Shown here in pieces: positions 22,190-33,830 of a stretch of 64,000 nucleotides of DNA. The position numbers were made by a program, and so were the translations under genes. Below the pieces are notes generated by a model. That model saw nothing but the letters and a program-made list of their open reading frames with translations. It was not told the DNA's origin and did not search any database. Location: positions 104,011,027 to 104,075,026 of the forward strand of contig OW121856.1 of assembly GCA_933228895.1 (NCBI GenBank), read 5' to 3'. The DNA is from Platycnemis pennipes. Lineage: Eukaryota > Arthropoda > Insecta > Odonata > Platycnemididae. Position 1 is the first letter of the stretch. Every line of letters begins with the position of its first letter.

Positions 22190-23620
22190 AGACAGAAAGC
22201 GCACTCAATTGGAGCACTTCTCGTCATCCCAATTCCGTGCTGCTTTTCGCGTTGGCTTTCGGGAAAGCGGAGAGAGTCGTGGGGGAGAAAAGAAGGATGC
22301 ATTGATGATCGCCTAAGCGTGAGGGACGAATTATTCCCCCGAATCCCACTCTCGAAAAAAAAAACCCTTCCACCCGCACACATCCTTCCCCTGGCTCACC
22401 CCCACACCCAGTAGAACACCCCGAGCTCCTTAGTGTGTCTCACGCACTGAAAGCCCCCCCCCCCCCCCACTCCGGAAAAAGAAAACAATGCGAGAAAAAA
22501 AATGACTTTTTTGGGGGAAAAAAAGACCGTCACAACCCTTTTTTCTCCCTCGTTGTAGGAAACGAATGTTATTTTTTCTCCCTTCCCATTTCCTTCAAGC
22601 CCTCCCTTTTATCTTTTCTTCTGGCCGCCTACTCAGAGAGAGACACACACAGTCTTTTCCAGCAAATACCCTCTTTGCCCATAAACTTGCCTTTCCTCCC
22701 GCTTCCCTCTCATCTCTCTTTCATTCTCCTGAAGTCTCTCCCTCTCTCCCTCTTCCTCTACCTTGTTATTGGAGAGGGCGGGGAAGGTTGGGAGAGTGCG
22801 GTCTGAGAATAAGGGAAACTTTCCAAACATAGGTTTCGCCAGAGCGAGGGGGGTGTTGAAGGGAATGAGGAGTCGGTAACGTATGTGTGTGTGTGTGGGG
22901 GAGAAGGGGGTTGGCGCTACGGAGAGGGAGGAAGGGTTAGAGTGGGGGAACAGGTATTGAGGCCGCTCTCAGAGTGAGGGGAGGGATGGGGGGATCGGGA
23001 GATCCAGATTATCGCTTTCTCGGAGGCGTCGCGGTTAAAGAGTTCTCGCGGGGTTGAGCGTTGAGGTGTCGGAGCCGGTTAGGGTGGTTCATTCAGGAGG
23101 GGGGGTGGGATCTGGAAAGGGTGGAGAGGCGTTAAAAAGGAGTGTCGCCGAAGGGGTATTGGATTGCGGCTGCGGAGTGTGTGAACAGGAAGGAGAGAGA
23201 GAGAGGAAGGAAGGAAGGGTGAGAGTTGTGTCGGGGAACAGAACAAGGGGACAAAGGAGGGAACGGAAGGGGACTTGGAAAAGTGGTCGAAAGGAATGGG
23301 TAAAGGTGATAGGGGGGCGACGGTGCTAAAGTGTGAATGAGTGGACTTGGGCGGGCGTGGTCTGAGGGTGGCATTGTGGTTTTTGTGTGACCTGAGGGGG
23401 TAGCCCTCGTCGGGAGAAACGAGAGAACTCAATGGAGGGATGGAAAGGGAGAGTGTTCCTTGGGAGGTGGGGGGTTGCCAGAGAGGTGTATTGTTGGGGT
23501 GTATTGCCAGAGCAACGAGTGCCGCTGGGAAGTGAAATGAGTTCCCTCTTTCTCGTGGACTTTTCCGTCCGCTCAGACCCTCGCACTTGGTTTGCCATGA
23601 ATCTGGGGAGCTAGTCTGAT
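22190..23620. other. Large GC-rich island with switching purine/pyrimidine strands
   Basis: From 22330 to 22770 the plus strand is pyrimidine-rich, including a C-run near 22456. From 22780 to 23500 it switches to purine-rich, including a short GT microsatellite near 22880. Long frames here (123 codons plus; the C-terminal two thirds of a 279-codon minus frame) are Pro/Ser/Leu-rich and arise because the pyrimidine strand rarely forms stop codons. No gene recognised. Confidence 0.5.
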
Positions 23621-25295
23621 TTTTACACATTTTATGGCATTCTATCCTCTGTGGAAAATTTATATTGAGAAAAAGTTGCATAATTACAATTAAAAATAGA
23701 TTTTCTTCCATAATATCCATGATAAACTTTCTTAACTCTGCACTATTTTCTAAGTTTCTCAGATTCATCATGATAAAATAATCATGGTTATGAAAGGCCA
23801 ATGAATGAAATTTACCATCACGGGTAGATGCTAAAAGACACATCGTTATGTTGGACGTAATAATGATGACCAATGAGTAGTTTATAATCTCTTGGTTTTG
23901 AAATGTATCAATTTTCAAAATGTGCTTTCAAAAGCTTCTAGAAATATTTGATTCAATCATATTTCAACTGGGAATATAAGTATCTTTAAGTGATAACCAT
24001 CTAAAAACATGATGCCATTTGAATATTTAGCATGTTGTAGGAAAAGGTCTATTCGATATTGTGATTTCATTTGGAAAGATTTCCCAACAAGTGAAAGTTC
24101 ACCAAGATTGGAGGAAGAATATGCTATGCGATTAGACTTTGTTTTTCACGAACGATTCTTTCATCTTTCATCTTCATTTCGTGCCTAAAAATTATTATCT
24201 TCGTCAAAAGCTCGTTCAGCCTTCCACTTAAACATTAAGTAACAATCATCAATACTTTTCACACTTTTAATAATTTTTGCATCTTAAAGTTAATCTAAAG
24301 CATCTGAAAAGTTTTGTAATAAACACAATTGCTGAAAGAAAGGTCAATGGAGGTCTTCTCTCGTGATGCTTATGGCCCTCTACATCAATCCTGGCAATAA
24401 GTTCTGTACTATTTGCTAAGATTGCACTGAAATATATATTCTCGAGTTTCACTACCAAACTTAAGGCCAGTCTGGATCTATTATTCTTCACTTTTTCCGG
24501 CATTAATACCTGCTGCATCTGCATCTGTTTTGTGCCCTGCATTCCTCCTCGACCATGTGTGCAATTCGGTGAATAATTACCAAACATTTGATGCGAACAT
24601 GCACTAAGAGGCAAAATATTACTTAATCATAAAATATAGTTCACAATTTATGTACCAGGCACAAGCAATAAAATTACAATTGATAGGTAGCCCTTTTTTT
24701 AATGTGTTTATTTATAATTCACACAGGTGCGTGCAAGGGTGCAGTTAACACTAGTTTGTAGAAATTACTACCAACAACCCATCTACTACCCTGTTGCAAT
24801 GTTTCCAACCTCTTATTATGCGCAGAAAGATTTCTGGTAAGGAGAGAAGTATTTGTTATAAAAAAATGGATGTTTTCGTGTCCGTAGAAAGGATATTTTA
24901 TGGCACTTTCCTTGACCCCTTATAGTTTCACAGTTTTATGCTTGACATGGCAGGTTTCATCCTGAAGTATTTTTATTCACTCTTGATCCATTAATTTAAT
25001 TATTCAGTAAGACAAAATAATTTTCAATATGCTGGAATTAAACTTCTTTCATGAAAAACGCAACTCATTCTCGTTAAAAGATTCGTTACATATTACGTAC
25101 CACTTAGATACTGTGTAAATCAATATTTTTCTGTTTGGTTTAACGTTTTCTTCTTGCATAAAAAATTAGGATTTGTTGTATTCACTAAATTATGAATTCT
25201 TACAATTGTGTATCAGTTAGGACTATCTGAGTGGTTTATTTTTCTATTTTTCTATTAACTCTATTTTTCACGAAATTAGTCATGAATTGGTGTTA
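23621..25295. other. AT-rich stretch, no gene recognised
   Basis: A minus-strand frame of 115 codons (24267-24614) has ordinary composition but no motif I know. The AT-rich N-terminal part of the 279-codon minus frame (about 23600-23918) is likewise unrecognised. Neither is supported as a gene. Confidence 0.35.
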
Positions 25296-25505
25296 AGGCA
25301 AACTCTTTCTTGTACAAACTCTTGTATAGACTGAACGAAATTGTATGTTTGTCTGAATGGAATTAGAACACGTTCTATTTCCCGTTCAGTCATTCAGACA
25401 ATCGCACAAGTTTTCGTACAATTTGCCGCTTTATACGGTACAATTTCCTCATGCAAGAGTTTGTACAAGAAATTGTACAAAAAATTGTATCGTGTAAAGC
25501 GGCCT
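25296..25505. mobile_element. MITE, copy 2, degraded 5' end
   Basis: Similar to 11318-11547 from CTTGTACAAACTCTTGTATA onward, including TTTGTCTGAATGGAATTAGA, TTCTATTTCCCGTTCAGTCA, the internal TTTGCCGCTTTATACGGTAC and the 3' end GTGTAAAGCGGCC. The 5' inverted repeat has decayed to AGGCAAACTC. The flanks read GTTA on the left and TTTAG on the right. The interior contains a foldback pair, TTGTCTGAATG with CATTCAGACAA. Confidence 0.8.
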
Positions 25506-27504
25506 TTAGAATTCACTACGTTTTACCCCCGGGCACGTTTTATTATTGAAATTAATTATTTCAATTATAAAATATAATCATTATCTATGTATCCATGAGT
25601 CAAAAATGGTTTCAGGTACATAAAGTAATAAGGGATATAGCTACAACTCAAGCTAGTGATTGATTTTTAATTGTACAAAAAATTCCTATTTAAAATGCAC
25701 CAATTTGAAAAATTATTTTCTAGATAATCCGAACAAATTTTCCTACATTGATATTTCACTTATACCTTCTGTGCACATATTCGTTACAACATTAATAAGA
25801 AATGTTTGTTTCATACGGTACGTATTGAGGATTTGTGGCATAGCTAAGGCTCCTATTAATGTAGTCTCTGCTCATGGGATTGCAGTTCTACCTCAGTAAA
25901 TTTCCCCGGGGGTTGCGCCTTCGTTCCAATGAATTCATGCAATGAATTTGCTCCCTTTGACCGAAGGAACTGAGGGACCCACGGGAGACATGCCTTCCGA
26001 TATACTTCGAGTTTCAGGCCCAAGGTATTGTAGTTTAATCTGGAGTTTCCGGCCCGGATATTGTGATTCAGCCTATTATTAATAAAACAAACGCTATGAC
26101 AGAACTTAAACGTACTGCAATAACCAAACAATAATGAAATATTTTCTGGAGTGTGATTATTTTATTTAGAAGATTTGAATTCTAAGTAGCCTAAGGAGTA
26201 AGTTAAGAAAGAAGAAGTATATTTAAAATAAAAAGGTGGTATCAAGGATAACTAGTGCAACTTATATCATTAAGCCATCGATCATTCAAAGCGTTTCATT
26301 TTCACTTTTGAAGTTTGTGCTGAATCTTACGCTCAAGCTCCCAACGCATTTCCATGGCAATCGGTCAACGGATTAGTAAAACATAAACCTGCATCAAATA
26401 TTGATTCCATATTTTTTCACTTTCTCCAATAAAATTCTAAAAACGCTTTGACGTTTTTGGGTAAATGATGATAAATACTGAGCGATACATTTGAAAATAT
26501 ATCGCAATTATAAACATTTAATGTGATATTCATTACGTTGGGTATTAATTAGCCAGCATTAAATGCATGTCAATGTTTAATCACATATTTCGTTTCCGCG
26601 AATATTTTAAGTTTAACTGCTATCGACAATATTAACGTGAAATGTGCGTTATACTGGGATTCTGCGTTCTGATTTATCACTTCCTTGCGACAGCATAAGA
26701 AAAAAATCAAGTTTTATCCATTTTATGTTTTGCTTTGGAGTCATCAATAAATCTTGCTAATTTTACGCTAAACTAATAGGAAGCGGTAATATATTTCAAA
26801 ACGTCTGCTGGGTATTTCGGCTCATTTTCAAGCGACATTCCATGATAAATAATATTTTTGCTTCCGCCTTCCACCAGTGGCATCGGAAAATGTCTTTATC
26901 AGTTTAAATTTATTCCACAGTATTATGATTAAAAAAACGTGTTCACCCTTCGATAAATGTTAATTTAATCATTTATGAAATTGCAAAGTACTTTTTTAGT
27001 TGAACACGAAAGATTGCAGTGAATCCCTAAGTAATACGTTTGTGCAGGCATTTACCTGTCACCTGGGACAACACATGTGACAAGAATTGAGTTCAAATGG
27101 CATCTTTTGAATTTTAGAAATTAGGAACTACATTCAGCTACATTTAATGCCCTGTTGTTTGGGTAATAAAATAGTTTGCACATTATTTTATTACTTTTGA
27201 CGCGCATATAATGGTATTTTTAACCAATAAGCAATCATTAATATATTTTCTCCCTCTCATCTCTGAAACGTATATAACAACCTTATGTGTGGTACTACTC
27301 ATAGGAAACAAATAAGTTAATACGACCGAAGTGGACGCAAAATTGATATAAAATCAGCACATTTTTTTCCTTTCAATAGAAAAATCTCCACCGCCACGTA
27401 CTGATGGAAGGTACGAGGTTGTCGTAAAGTCATGAAAAAAAATCACCTCTTGTGCCTGTAAGCAATGAAACGTCGTTTTATAGAGATTGGGACCTTGTAG
27501 TAAA
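25506..27504. other. AT-rich stretch, no gene recognised
   Basis: About 2 kb with chance frames up to 91 codons. No repeat partner was seen in the window. Confidence 0.4.
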
Positions 27505-28058
27505 GAATATAACTCCGAATCTCCGAACTATCCTGAATGACGGCAGTGGGAGCGTTTACTCGGAACCGAAATCGTTATTTTGAACTCGAAATCGTTATGA
27601 GTAAAAAAATTATATTTTGTGAAAGTATGAATCTTCTAACCAGAGCCATTCACTCAAAAACCAAAAATTTAAATAGGCAAAAGGTAACGCCCACCGAACG
27701 AGCTGCGTTAAGGATATATACGCCGTCCACCTCCTGTCCTTGACTGTGTTGAGGAATAACTGGAAGGGAGCGAAGGTGGGGAGGGTTAGTATGCTCGCAC
27801 AGATCCTGTCGCAACCATTTCCATTGGCAGAGTCAGCTGTGTGTCCCACATTGTGATTAGTCTAAGGAACAGCGCAGTCTAAGTTGTGATTGGACGAAGT
27901 GGATGACGTACGAGTCCTTTGCACGCCCACTTTTCCGAAAAGGTTTAAAACATCAGTTTTTCGCCGCTTACAACTCGAGAATTAATTGATGGAACGAAGA
28001 ACGGAACAAATTCGGGTCTTTTTATTTTACAAACTATCAGATTCGGCAGAATAACATA
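27505..28058 (+). repeat. Dispersed repeat family R2, copy B, uninterrupted
   Basis: This is the continuous counterpart of 9753-11085. At the LINE insertion point of copy A it reads CTAACCAGAGCCATTCACTC without a break, so it represents the empty site. It is non-coding and keeps GATTGGACGAAG and GATGACGTACGAG. Confidence 0.72.
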
Positions 28059-28189
28059 TAAAGAAAAAAACCCCATTTATTCACTGAATCTCTCCTCACC
28101 AAGGGAACATATTTTGTGCGAAAATATCTATTGAACCTTTTTTTTAAATTGAAGGAAATAAAATGGTGATTTTTTCTTGAAAACAGCCT

Positions 28190-29110
28190 TTCAAGAAGGT
28201 GAGGGTTTCGAATGTGACGAAATGAGACGGAAATAAGACACTACGAGGGCGAGGGAAAGCAGAAATAGCAAGGAGCAAGGAATGGGGCTCTTTATTGAAC
28301 GACGCGGGTGGCAAAAAAAAACAAAGACGAGTGTTGGATGGGAGTGTGCAAGGCGGGAAGGAGTTGGAGGAATGGTAAACGTTCTAGCGCGAGGAACGTC
28401 GACAGAATGGAGAGTCGGAGGAAGATAAATGCGGACCAAGTTGTTGACGAACGATAATAGCTCGGGACTGGGTGTGGGGAGGAAGGTGTGTAATAAGAAG
28501 ATAAATAAAGGCAGTTTGAGAGGATAGGGACAATGGCGCGAAAGGGGGTGAGAAGAACGAAGTCGAAAAGGGGTAGTCAAATGGGATGTTGGAGTGGGGT
28601 TCCTAAAAACAAAAGAGGATGAATGAGCGAGTGGGAAGGGAAGAAAGAGCGCCGGTTTCCCCCCGTAAACAAACCTGTTTTCTGCGAGCGGGTGCATTAT
28701 GGAAGTGATGGCTCGAGAGTCTTTTTGAGGGGAGGAAGGGGTGAAAAGGGTGTCGCTACGAGGCTGGGCAGGGTACGAGAGGGAGGAAAAAAAAAGCCTG
28801 ATCTTTCCCCCTCACCCTCCGCTGACGAGAGGCGTTATAAGCTGGGAATTGTGGAAACAAAGGAAGAGCGTGTGCGAGGCGAGAAGCCCTTTTATATAGT
28901 GCCCCACTCCCTCTACACCGCGAAACGTAACCGCCAGATCCGTTCAAGCGGATTGCCCTGGAAGCTTCTTGCGTCTCTCTACCGCTACCTGCCTAGCACC
29001 CAAGCACTGTTCCCCGCTGAAGCTACGGGACTTCCCACGCAACTGCTCCTAACACGCCTCTTTTTTTGCCCCATCCCCGGCCACTCTGCTCCTTGTTAGT
29101 CCAACTGAGA
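28190..29110. other. GC-rich island with TATA-like element
   Basis: The plus strand is purine-rich from 28200 to 28800, then more mixed and CpG-containing to 29100. CCCTTTTATATAGTGCCCC at about 28887 looks like a TATA box in GC-rich surroundings. No clear initiator or downstream gene was found. Frames of 158 (plus) and 168 (minus) codons lack family motifs and their composition follows the strand skew. Confidence 0.4.
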
Positions 29111-29176
29111 ATGCACAACTCCGCTCAACCTTTGAAATACGTTTAGTTTTTCCACACCGAGGACTTTTATCATCAA

Positions 29177-30528
29177 CAAGCTACTTCAATTCAATCGCAT
29201 TAGTTTTTACTGGTATCTTTAGTTCAGTGGATTTTGTGTTGGATCTATAAGTATTCTTAGTTCACTTAGGGATTTACAAACAGAAAAGAAAAACTGACGG
29301 GAATCAAAAGGAAAGCTATTGTTTTCCTTAAGATTCTCGGCTGTAAAATTTGAATTATTTTACACGTACACTGAGTCAAATTAATAACCTCCTTCGATTA
29401 AATAACCTTAGTATTTCCCGTATCTTCTGTTTGGTGGTATTCAATGCAATATGCATTCTTACTTCATGATGTTATTTACAAATTTTTAAATATTTTTATC
29501 ACTTCGCAAGATTTATTTTCAGTGTTTTTATGATTCACAGCAAAAATAACCTTACCGACATACAGAACTACCAAAAGCAATCCTGAACAATGATAATGAA
29601 CAATCTAAAGTCATTAAAATTATTCGAATCAACGATAAAAATATCAACCAAATTCACTATTCACAAGTAATGATTTTATGATACTTTTTCTACATTCAAC
29701 TGCCGAGTGTTTCGACAAAATATAAAATCATGTTATTATTATAATCTTACGTCAAAATGTATTAGAATGTTAGGTTAAATTCAGTTGTCTTACGCTTAGA
29801 TTGAGTGGTACCACCAAGCTACTTCGATTCAATCTCCTTAGTTTTTACCGGTATCTTTAGTTCAGTGGTATTTGGATTCATAAGTATTCTTAGTACTTTG
29901 TAAATTTGTAAATCCCAAATTACAAACAGAAAAGAAGTGCTGACGGGAATCAAAAGGAAAGCAAAATTTGAATTACTTTTGACGTACACTGTGTCACGTT
30001 AACAACCTCCTTCAAATCAATAACCCTAGCTTTTCCCGTGTCTTTTGCTTAGTGGTGTTCAATGCAATATGCACTCTTACTTCAGGTTGTTATTTACAAG
30101 CAGGAAAAAAATGCTGACCAAATATTAAGCGAAGTCGTGCGTCAAAGAGATTAAATTAAATGTTTTTTATAACTTCGCAAGTTTTTATGATTCACAGCAA
30201 AAATAATCTAACCGACATGCACAACTACCAAAAGTCGGCCTGAACAACGACAATGAAAAATCTAAAGTCATTAAAATTTTTCAAATCAACGATAAAAATA
30301 CAACCAAATTCAATATTCACAAGTAATGATTTTACTGTACTTTTTATACATTCAACTTACGAGTGTTTCGACAAAATATAAATTCATGTTATTATTATAA
30401 TTTTACGTCAAAATTTATTAGAATGTTAGGTTAATTTCAGTTGTTTTACACTTAGATTGAGTGGTACCAACAAGCTACTTCGTTTCAATCTCCTTAGTTT
30501 TCACAGGTATCTTTAGTCCAGTGGTATT
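29177..30528. repeat. Tandem array, unit about 640-655 bp, 2.1 copies
   Basis: Units begin at 29177, 29815 and 30471 with CAAGCTACTTC. Units 1 and 2 are collinear over their length (TAGTTTTTACTGGTATCTTT, GACGGGAATCAAAAGGAAAG, TTCAATGCAATATGCA, TTTTATGATTCACAGCAAAA, GAGTGTTTCGACAAAATATA, TTGAGTGGTACC). Unit 3 breaks off after about 57 bp at a LINE fragment. Non-coding; it may be the edge of a satellite or a local duplication. Confidence 0.85.
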
Positions 30529-30529
30529 T

Positions 30530-30722
30530 AAAGTATCTTTGGACACGACCAGAGAAGTCGAGCAGACCAGCGAATACTTGAAGCCTTCAGAACATGGTAC
30601 TGGAGGATAATGTTGAGGATTGAATGGACAGAAAATATGAGGAACGACGAGGTGTACAGAAGAGCAGATTAAGAAAGGACAGTATTAGGACACATCTTGA
30701 GGAAAAGTATTTGGTACCTTAA
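30530..30722 (+). mobile_element. LINE fragment, C-terminal end
   Basis: The conceptual protein includes ILEAFRTWYWRIMLRIEWTE followed by NMRNDEVYRRA and, after a stop, ERTVLGHILRK. This is the usual end of a non-LTR reverse transcriptase polyprotein, similar in pattern to 19710-20060. It is only about 190 bp long and directly abuts the broken third unit of the 640-bp array. Confidence 0.65.
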
Positions 30723-30857
30723 CCTATGGAACGTTAGACTTTTCTGTGCGATTTCCTTTTTAATTATGACATTCCACATATTTTCGGACTCATCAATCCA
30801 CTCCCTCTGTGTCTGCCTGGAGTTGAACATTTCATGGTCCATATACTTGAATATTGC

Positions 30858-31210
30858 ATGGGGGATCGGGTTGGTGTGGTGGCTAGAGTACTGGCCTCCC
30901 ATCCCGAGGGCTACGGGTTCGATTTTCCGGTATTGGCGGATTTTTTCAGTGGAAAATCGGTCCCCACTTGAGTACCTAGTGGAAGATATTTCAAGTTCAG
31001 TACTCTGTACGTCGGATGGGAAGTTAAGCCGTGGTCCCCTTGGCGCCTTTCGTTAAGAGAAGGGTAATGCCGACGCCGGGTTTCTCTCCACCCTTCCTCC
31101 GTTTCCTGAAACCTTCTAGCATTACACAATCACCCACATATACCCTAAATGGCGCAAATGGACTCAACTGTCGGTCACCTCCCCTAAATAACCAACTAAC
31201 CAACCAATAT
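30858..31210 (+). mobile_element. tRNA-derived SINE family 1, full-length copy
   Basis: The head GGGGATCGGGTTGGTGTGG followed by TGGCTAGAGTACTGGCC gives the A box, and CTACGGGTTCGATTTTCC gives the B box. The body passes CGTCGGATGGGAAGTTAAG and TAATGCCGACGCCGGGTTTC and ends with GTCGGTCACCTCCCCTAAAT and AACCAACTAACCAACCAAT. Related copies lie at 31628, 42487, 50851 and 60384, so this defines the family. Confidence 0.85.
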
Positions 31211-31627
31211 CACAACAGGGTACTATCAGTCTTTTAACTAGAAGAACATTACCTGCTCAATATATTTTCGTCACCAAAAAATTAGGTCAACGGTATAGCT
31301 CGCCTATAGATGGACTAGGATTAGTAATCCCATCAACGAACTCGGCTAATAATTCCGTTGCCTTTCTAGTCCACTGCATGAACGAGGGGCAAGGTTGAAA
31401 GGCGATACTCTTAGGTCAGATACAGGTCAGTGGGATTAAACTTGGATGAGGAATCACGTTATCTTATCACGAGGAAAATAGGACTCCTGGAAACTCCACA
31501 TACTCTTCTTTAATATCCTAGTAGAAAAATGAAACTTCAAAATTTTTTGCGGTGATGAATTCGCTCAACCTGCGTTGAATTGTGGAACATTTAAAATGCG
31601 TGATTCGAAGGCGTATAAAATTCGAAT
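31211..31627. other. Spacer between an inverted SINE pair
   Basis: About 400 bp of mixed composition. No gene or repeat partner recognised. Confidence 0.35.
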
Positions 31628-31891
31628 AAGGAAGAAAGGAACTGAAGGGAAAGAAGAAAGCGTGGAGAGAAAGCCGGCGTCGGCATTAGTCCCCTCTTGA
31701 CGAAAAGGTGCGAAGAGGACAACAACCTAACGTCCCATCCGACAGACCAAGTACTGAACTAGACTACTCTCCGCAAATTGCTCAAATAGAGGCCCGGTTT
31801 ACAAATGAAAAATATCTTTACATTCTATTATTTGAACCCGGGACCTCTACGTGAGAGTCCAGTACTCTAATCACTACTCCAATCTTACCCC
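31628..31891 (-). mobile_element. SINE family 1, minus-strand copy, diverged
   Basis: GCCGGCGTCGGCATTAGTC, CGTCCCATCCGACAGACC, TTTGAACCCGGGACCTC and GAGTCCAGTACTCTAATCAC correspond to inverse complements of the family-1 body, B box and A box. With 30858-31210 it forms an inverted pair about 420 bp apart. Confidence 0.75.
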
Positions 31892-32840
31892 TGTTATTTT
31901 CTGCTCCATTAAAATCTCCAACCTTTACACTATACCTCAAATCCTTTATCGCGTTTCTTAGTGCGTTAAATATCTTGAGATTGAATATAAATTGAGCAAA
32001 AATATTTTACTTCGATTACTTTTCGTATCTCGATAACGTTGCCGAAAATTGCCAGCAGATGAGAAAGCATTTTCAGTAATATATTCTTCTTAGCGAAGTA
32101 TATAAGTATATCTGAAAGGATCATACCTACTGTATAAGTTTGTATGTCATGATAAATTTCCCTGAAGATAGAAGGTACTTATTAGAGCAATCGTTAGTAC
32201 AATGTTAAATATATCAGCAATTTTTACCACCAAGGACAATAAAATATAGGTCTCATGAAAATAATCATGACAATTTATGCTCAACACTATAATAGAGCAT
32301 GAATTAGTGTTTAAATGATCTGATTACATTCATATACCAATTACTCAATGACTCTTCATAACTTCCACTTTCTTATTGTCAAAGGAAACGTGGACAAAAT
32401 GAAGTCTTGCAAATTCAGTGAAAATACTAGCAGAATACTCTTTTGATATCTATCCTCACCGTTCAATATATTGTCGTCCCTATTCTTAAAAGAACATTTG
32501 TTCCCCGCAATTTTGCGTTCCATATGACGCGGAAATCCCGATATCGCCTCTTCATCATGGTTTATGTTCTAACAATCTCTTAAGAATTGAATAAAATATG
32601 TGGGGCTGTTCCATGAAATGATGACTCCGATTGAATGAAAGATGCATCAATGTAGAACTAATGAGGTAAATGCAAGTTTTTCCCTAAATATAAAAAAAAA
32701 CATTTAATTTATTTGCCACTTTAAGGTAATTATTTTGTCTTTGAACTAAACATAACGTAATCATCATTAAGTACAACTAATTTATTCCAAACACTTAGAG
32801 TATTTTCCACATATTCTGATTTTCTTTGCTCAATTTTCAG
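31892..32840. other. AT-rich stretch ahead of a candidate exon
   Basis: No gene recognised. The last 30 bases are pyrimidine-rich and end in CAATTTTCAG. Confidence 0.4.
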
Positions 32841-32894
32841 GACAGCCTTTTCCTAACCCAACATGGTGTGTGCACGGCATTTCAAAGCGATCAG
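32841..32894 (+). other. Candidate 54-nt exon
   Basis: The segment is preceded by a polypyrimidine tract ending TTTTCAG and followed by GTATGT, a good donor. It is 54 nt, a multiple of three, and open in two phases. Phase 0 reads DSLFLTQHGVCTAFQSDQ; the frame starting two bases later reads QPFPNPTWCVHGISKRS. Neither is a protein I recognise. If real, it would belong to a host gene whose neighbouring exons lie outside the window or are not visible. Chance remains plausible in 64 kb. Confidence 0.3.
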
Positions 32895-33090
32895 GTATGT
32901 TTGATACTATCTCCTTGATTAAACCGTAATTTTTTACGGCAAGGTCAATTCAACACCCTTCATATATGCTTCATCGCATGAATGGTGTTACTACCACCAA
33001 ACACTTTTTTCCCCCCTGAATTTCCTCGTTTTGCACCGTCTGATTTATGCTCTCGTCTGAATGGTACTCGGCTGAATAATCGCATCGAAT
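32895..33090. other. Spacer after candidate exon
   Basis: Nothing recognised. Confidence 0.35.
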
Positions 33091-33450
33091 TGTCGTCGCG
33101 TCATTGAAGCACTTTCCCGCAGTGACCCTCGATGCTGTTGCTGTTGTTTCGTTTTATTACTTCTTCCGCCCGTTCCTCTATTTATTCCATTCCCGTCCTC
33201 TCCCTCTTTCCATTCCATTTCCGAATTCCTCGGGGGTTGAATGTATAAACGGTTCCAATCGATGGGAGAGGGTTGGAGCCCTTTGCTCCCCCCTGTGCTG
33301 AAGCGAAATCCCCTCTCTCCCCCTTCCTATTCTCCCTTCCCTGTCATTCCCCTTTCGCCTTTCTCTCCGTTTTTCTCTACCTTTGAATATCCTATTCCCT
33401 CTCCCACCCACGCAACACAACAGCATCTACGAAGTACCCTCTACGAAGTA
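33091..33450. other. GC-rich, pyrimidine-strand island
   Basis: The plus strand is C/T-rich (CTCTCCCCCTTCC types). Short Pro/Ser-rich frames follow from the skew. Ends with a short CTACGAAGTA direct repeat near 33427-33450. Confidence 0.4.
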
Positions 33451-33477
33451 AGTAATAAGCAATTTTAAATTAACAAA

Positions 33478-33780
33478 CGTGGAATCCAGTAAATATCTTG
33501 GAATAAGACTGACATGTGATCTTTCCTGGTGTAAACACATTCGTCAAATAAATGATCAAGCAAATCGTAAACTGGGATTCATCAAAAGTGTAATTATCTA
33601 CTGAGTAAATGTGACGATTATGTACGAGACATTAGGTATTTTTCGCTTGTTACACCTCACATGGAATACGCTGTCAGTATACGGGATCTGTATGAAACAG
33701 GCCTAAATAAAGAACTTGTACGTGTGCAGCGAAGATCGGCAAGAATTGCAAAGGAACTTTATGATAACTATATTACCTCA
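33478..33780 (+). mobile_element. LINE reverse transcriptase fragment
   Basis: The conceptual protein reads SSKYLGIRLTCDLSWCKHI followed by INDQANRKLGFIKS and then, with shifts, PHMEYAVS and ELVRVQRRSARIAK. It overlaps the region seen at 9915 but extends further upstream, and is broken by stops and frameshifts. Confidence 0.75.
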
Positions 33781-33784
33781 CCCT

Positions 33785-33830
33785 ACCCTTGCAGGCCACG
33801 TTGAGTGTGTTTGGCAGGGGGATATTAAAC
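33785..33830 (-). mobile_element. LINE 3'-tail scrap, inverted relative to neighbour
   Basis: CTTGCAGGCCACGTTGAGTG followed by GTTTGGCAGGGGG is the inverse complement of the LINE 3' end. It sits directly against the plus-strand fragment 33478-33780. Confidence 0.55.

Noticed and set aside
23079..23918. Minus-strand frame of 279 codons
   Set aside because: Its C-terminal two thirds lie on the pyrimidine-rich strand of a GC island and are Pro/Ser/Leu low complexity, where stop codons are rare. The rest has no recognisable motif.
24267..24614. Minus-strand frame of 115 codons
   Set aside because: Composition is ordinary but no motif, no neighbour and no repeat partner support it.
28191..28697. 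Minus frame of 168 codons and the plus frame 28623-29099
   Set aside because: Products of purine skew; no family similarity that I can recognise.
33478..33830. Twin-priming inversion of one LINE copy
   Set aside because: The inverted tail has its 3' terminus at the inner junction, whereas twin priming would place it at the outer edge. Two separate fragments fit better.
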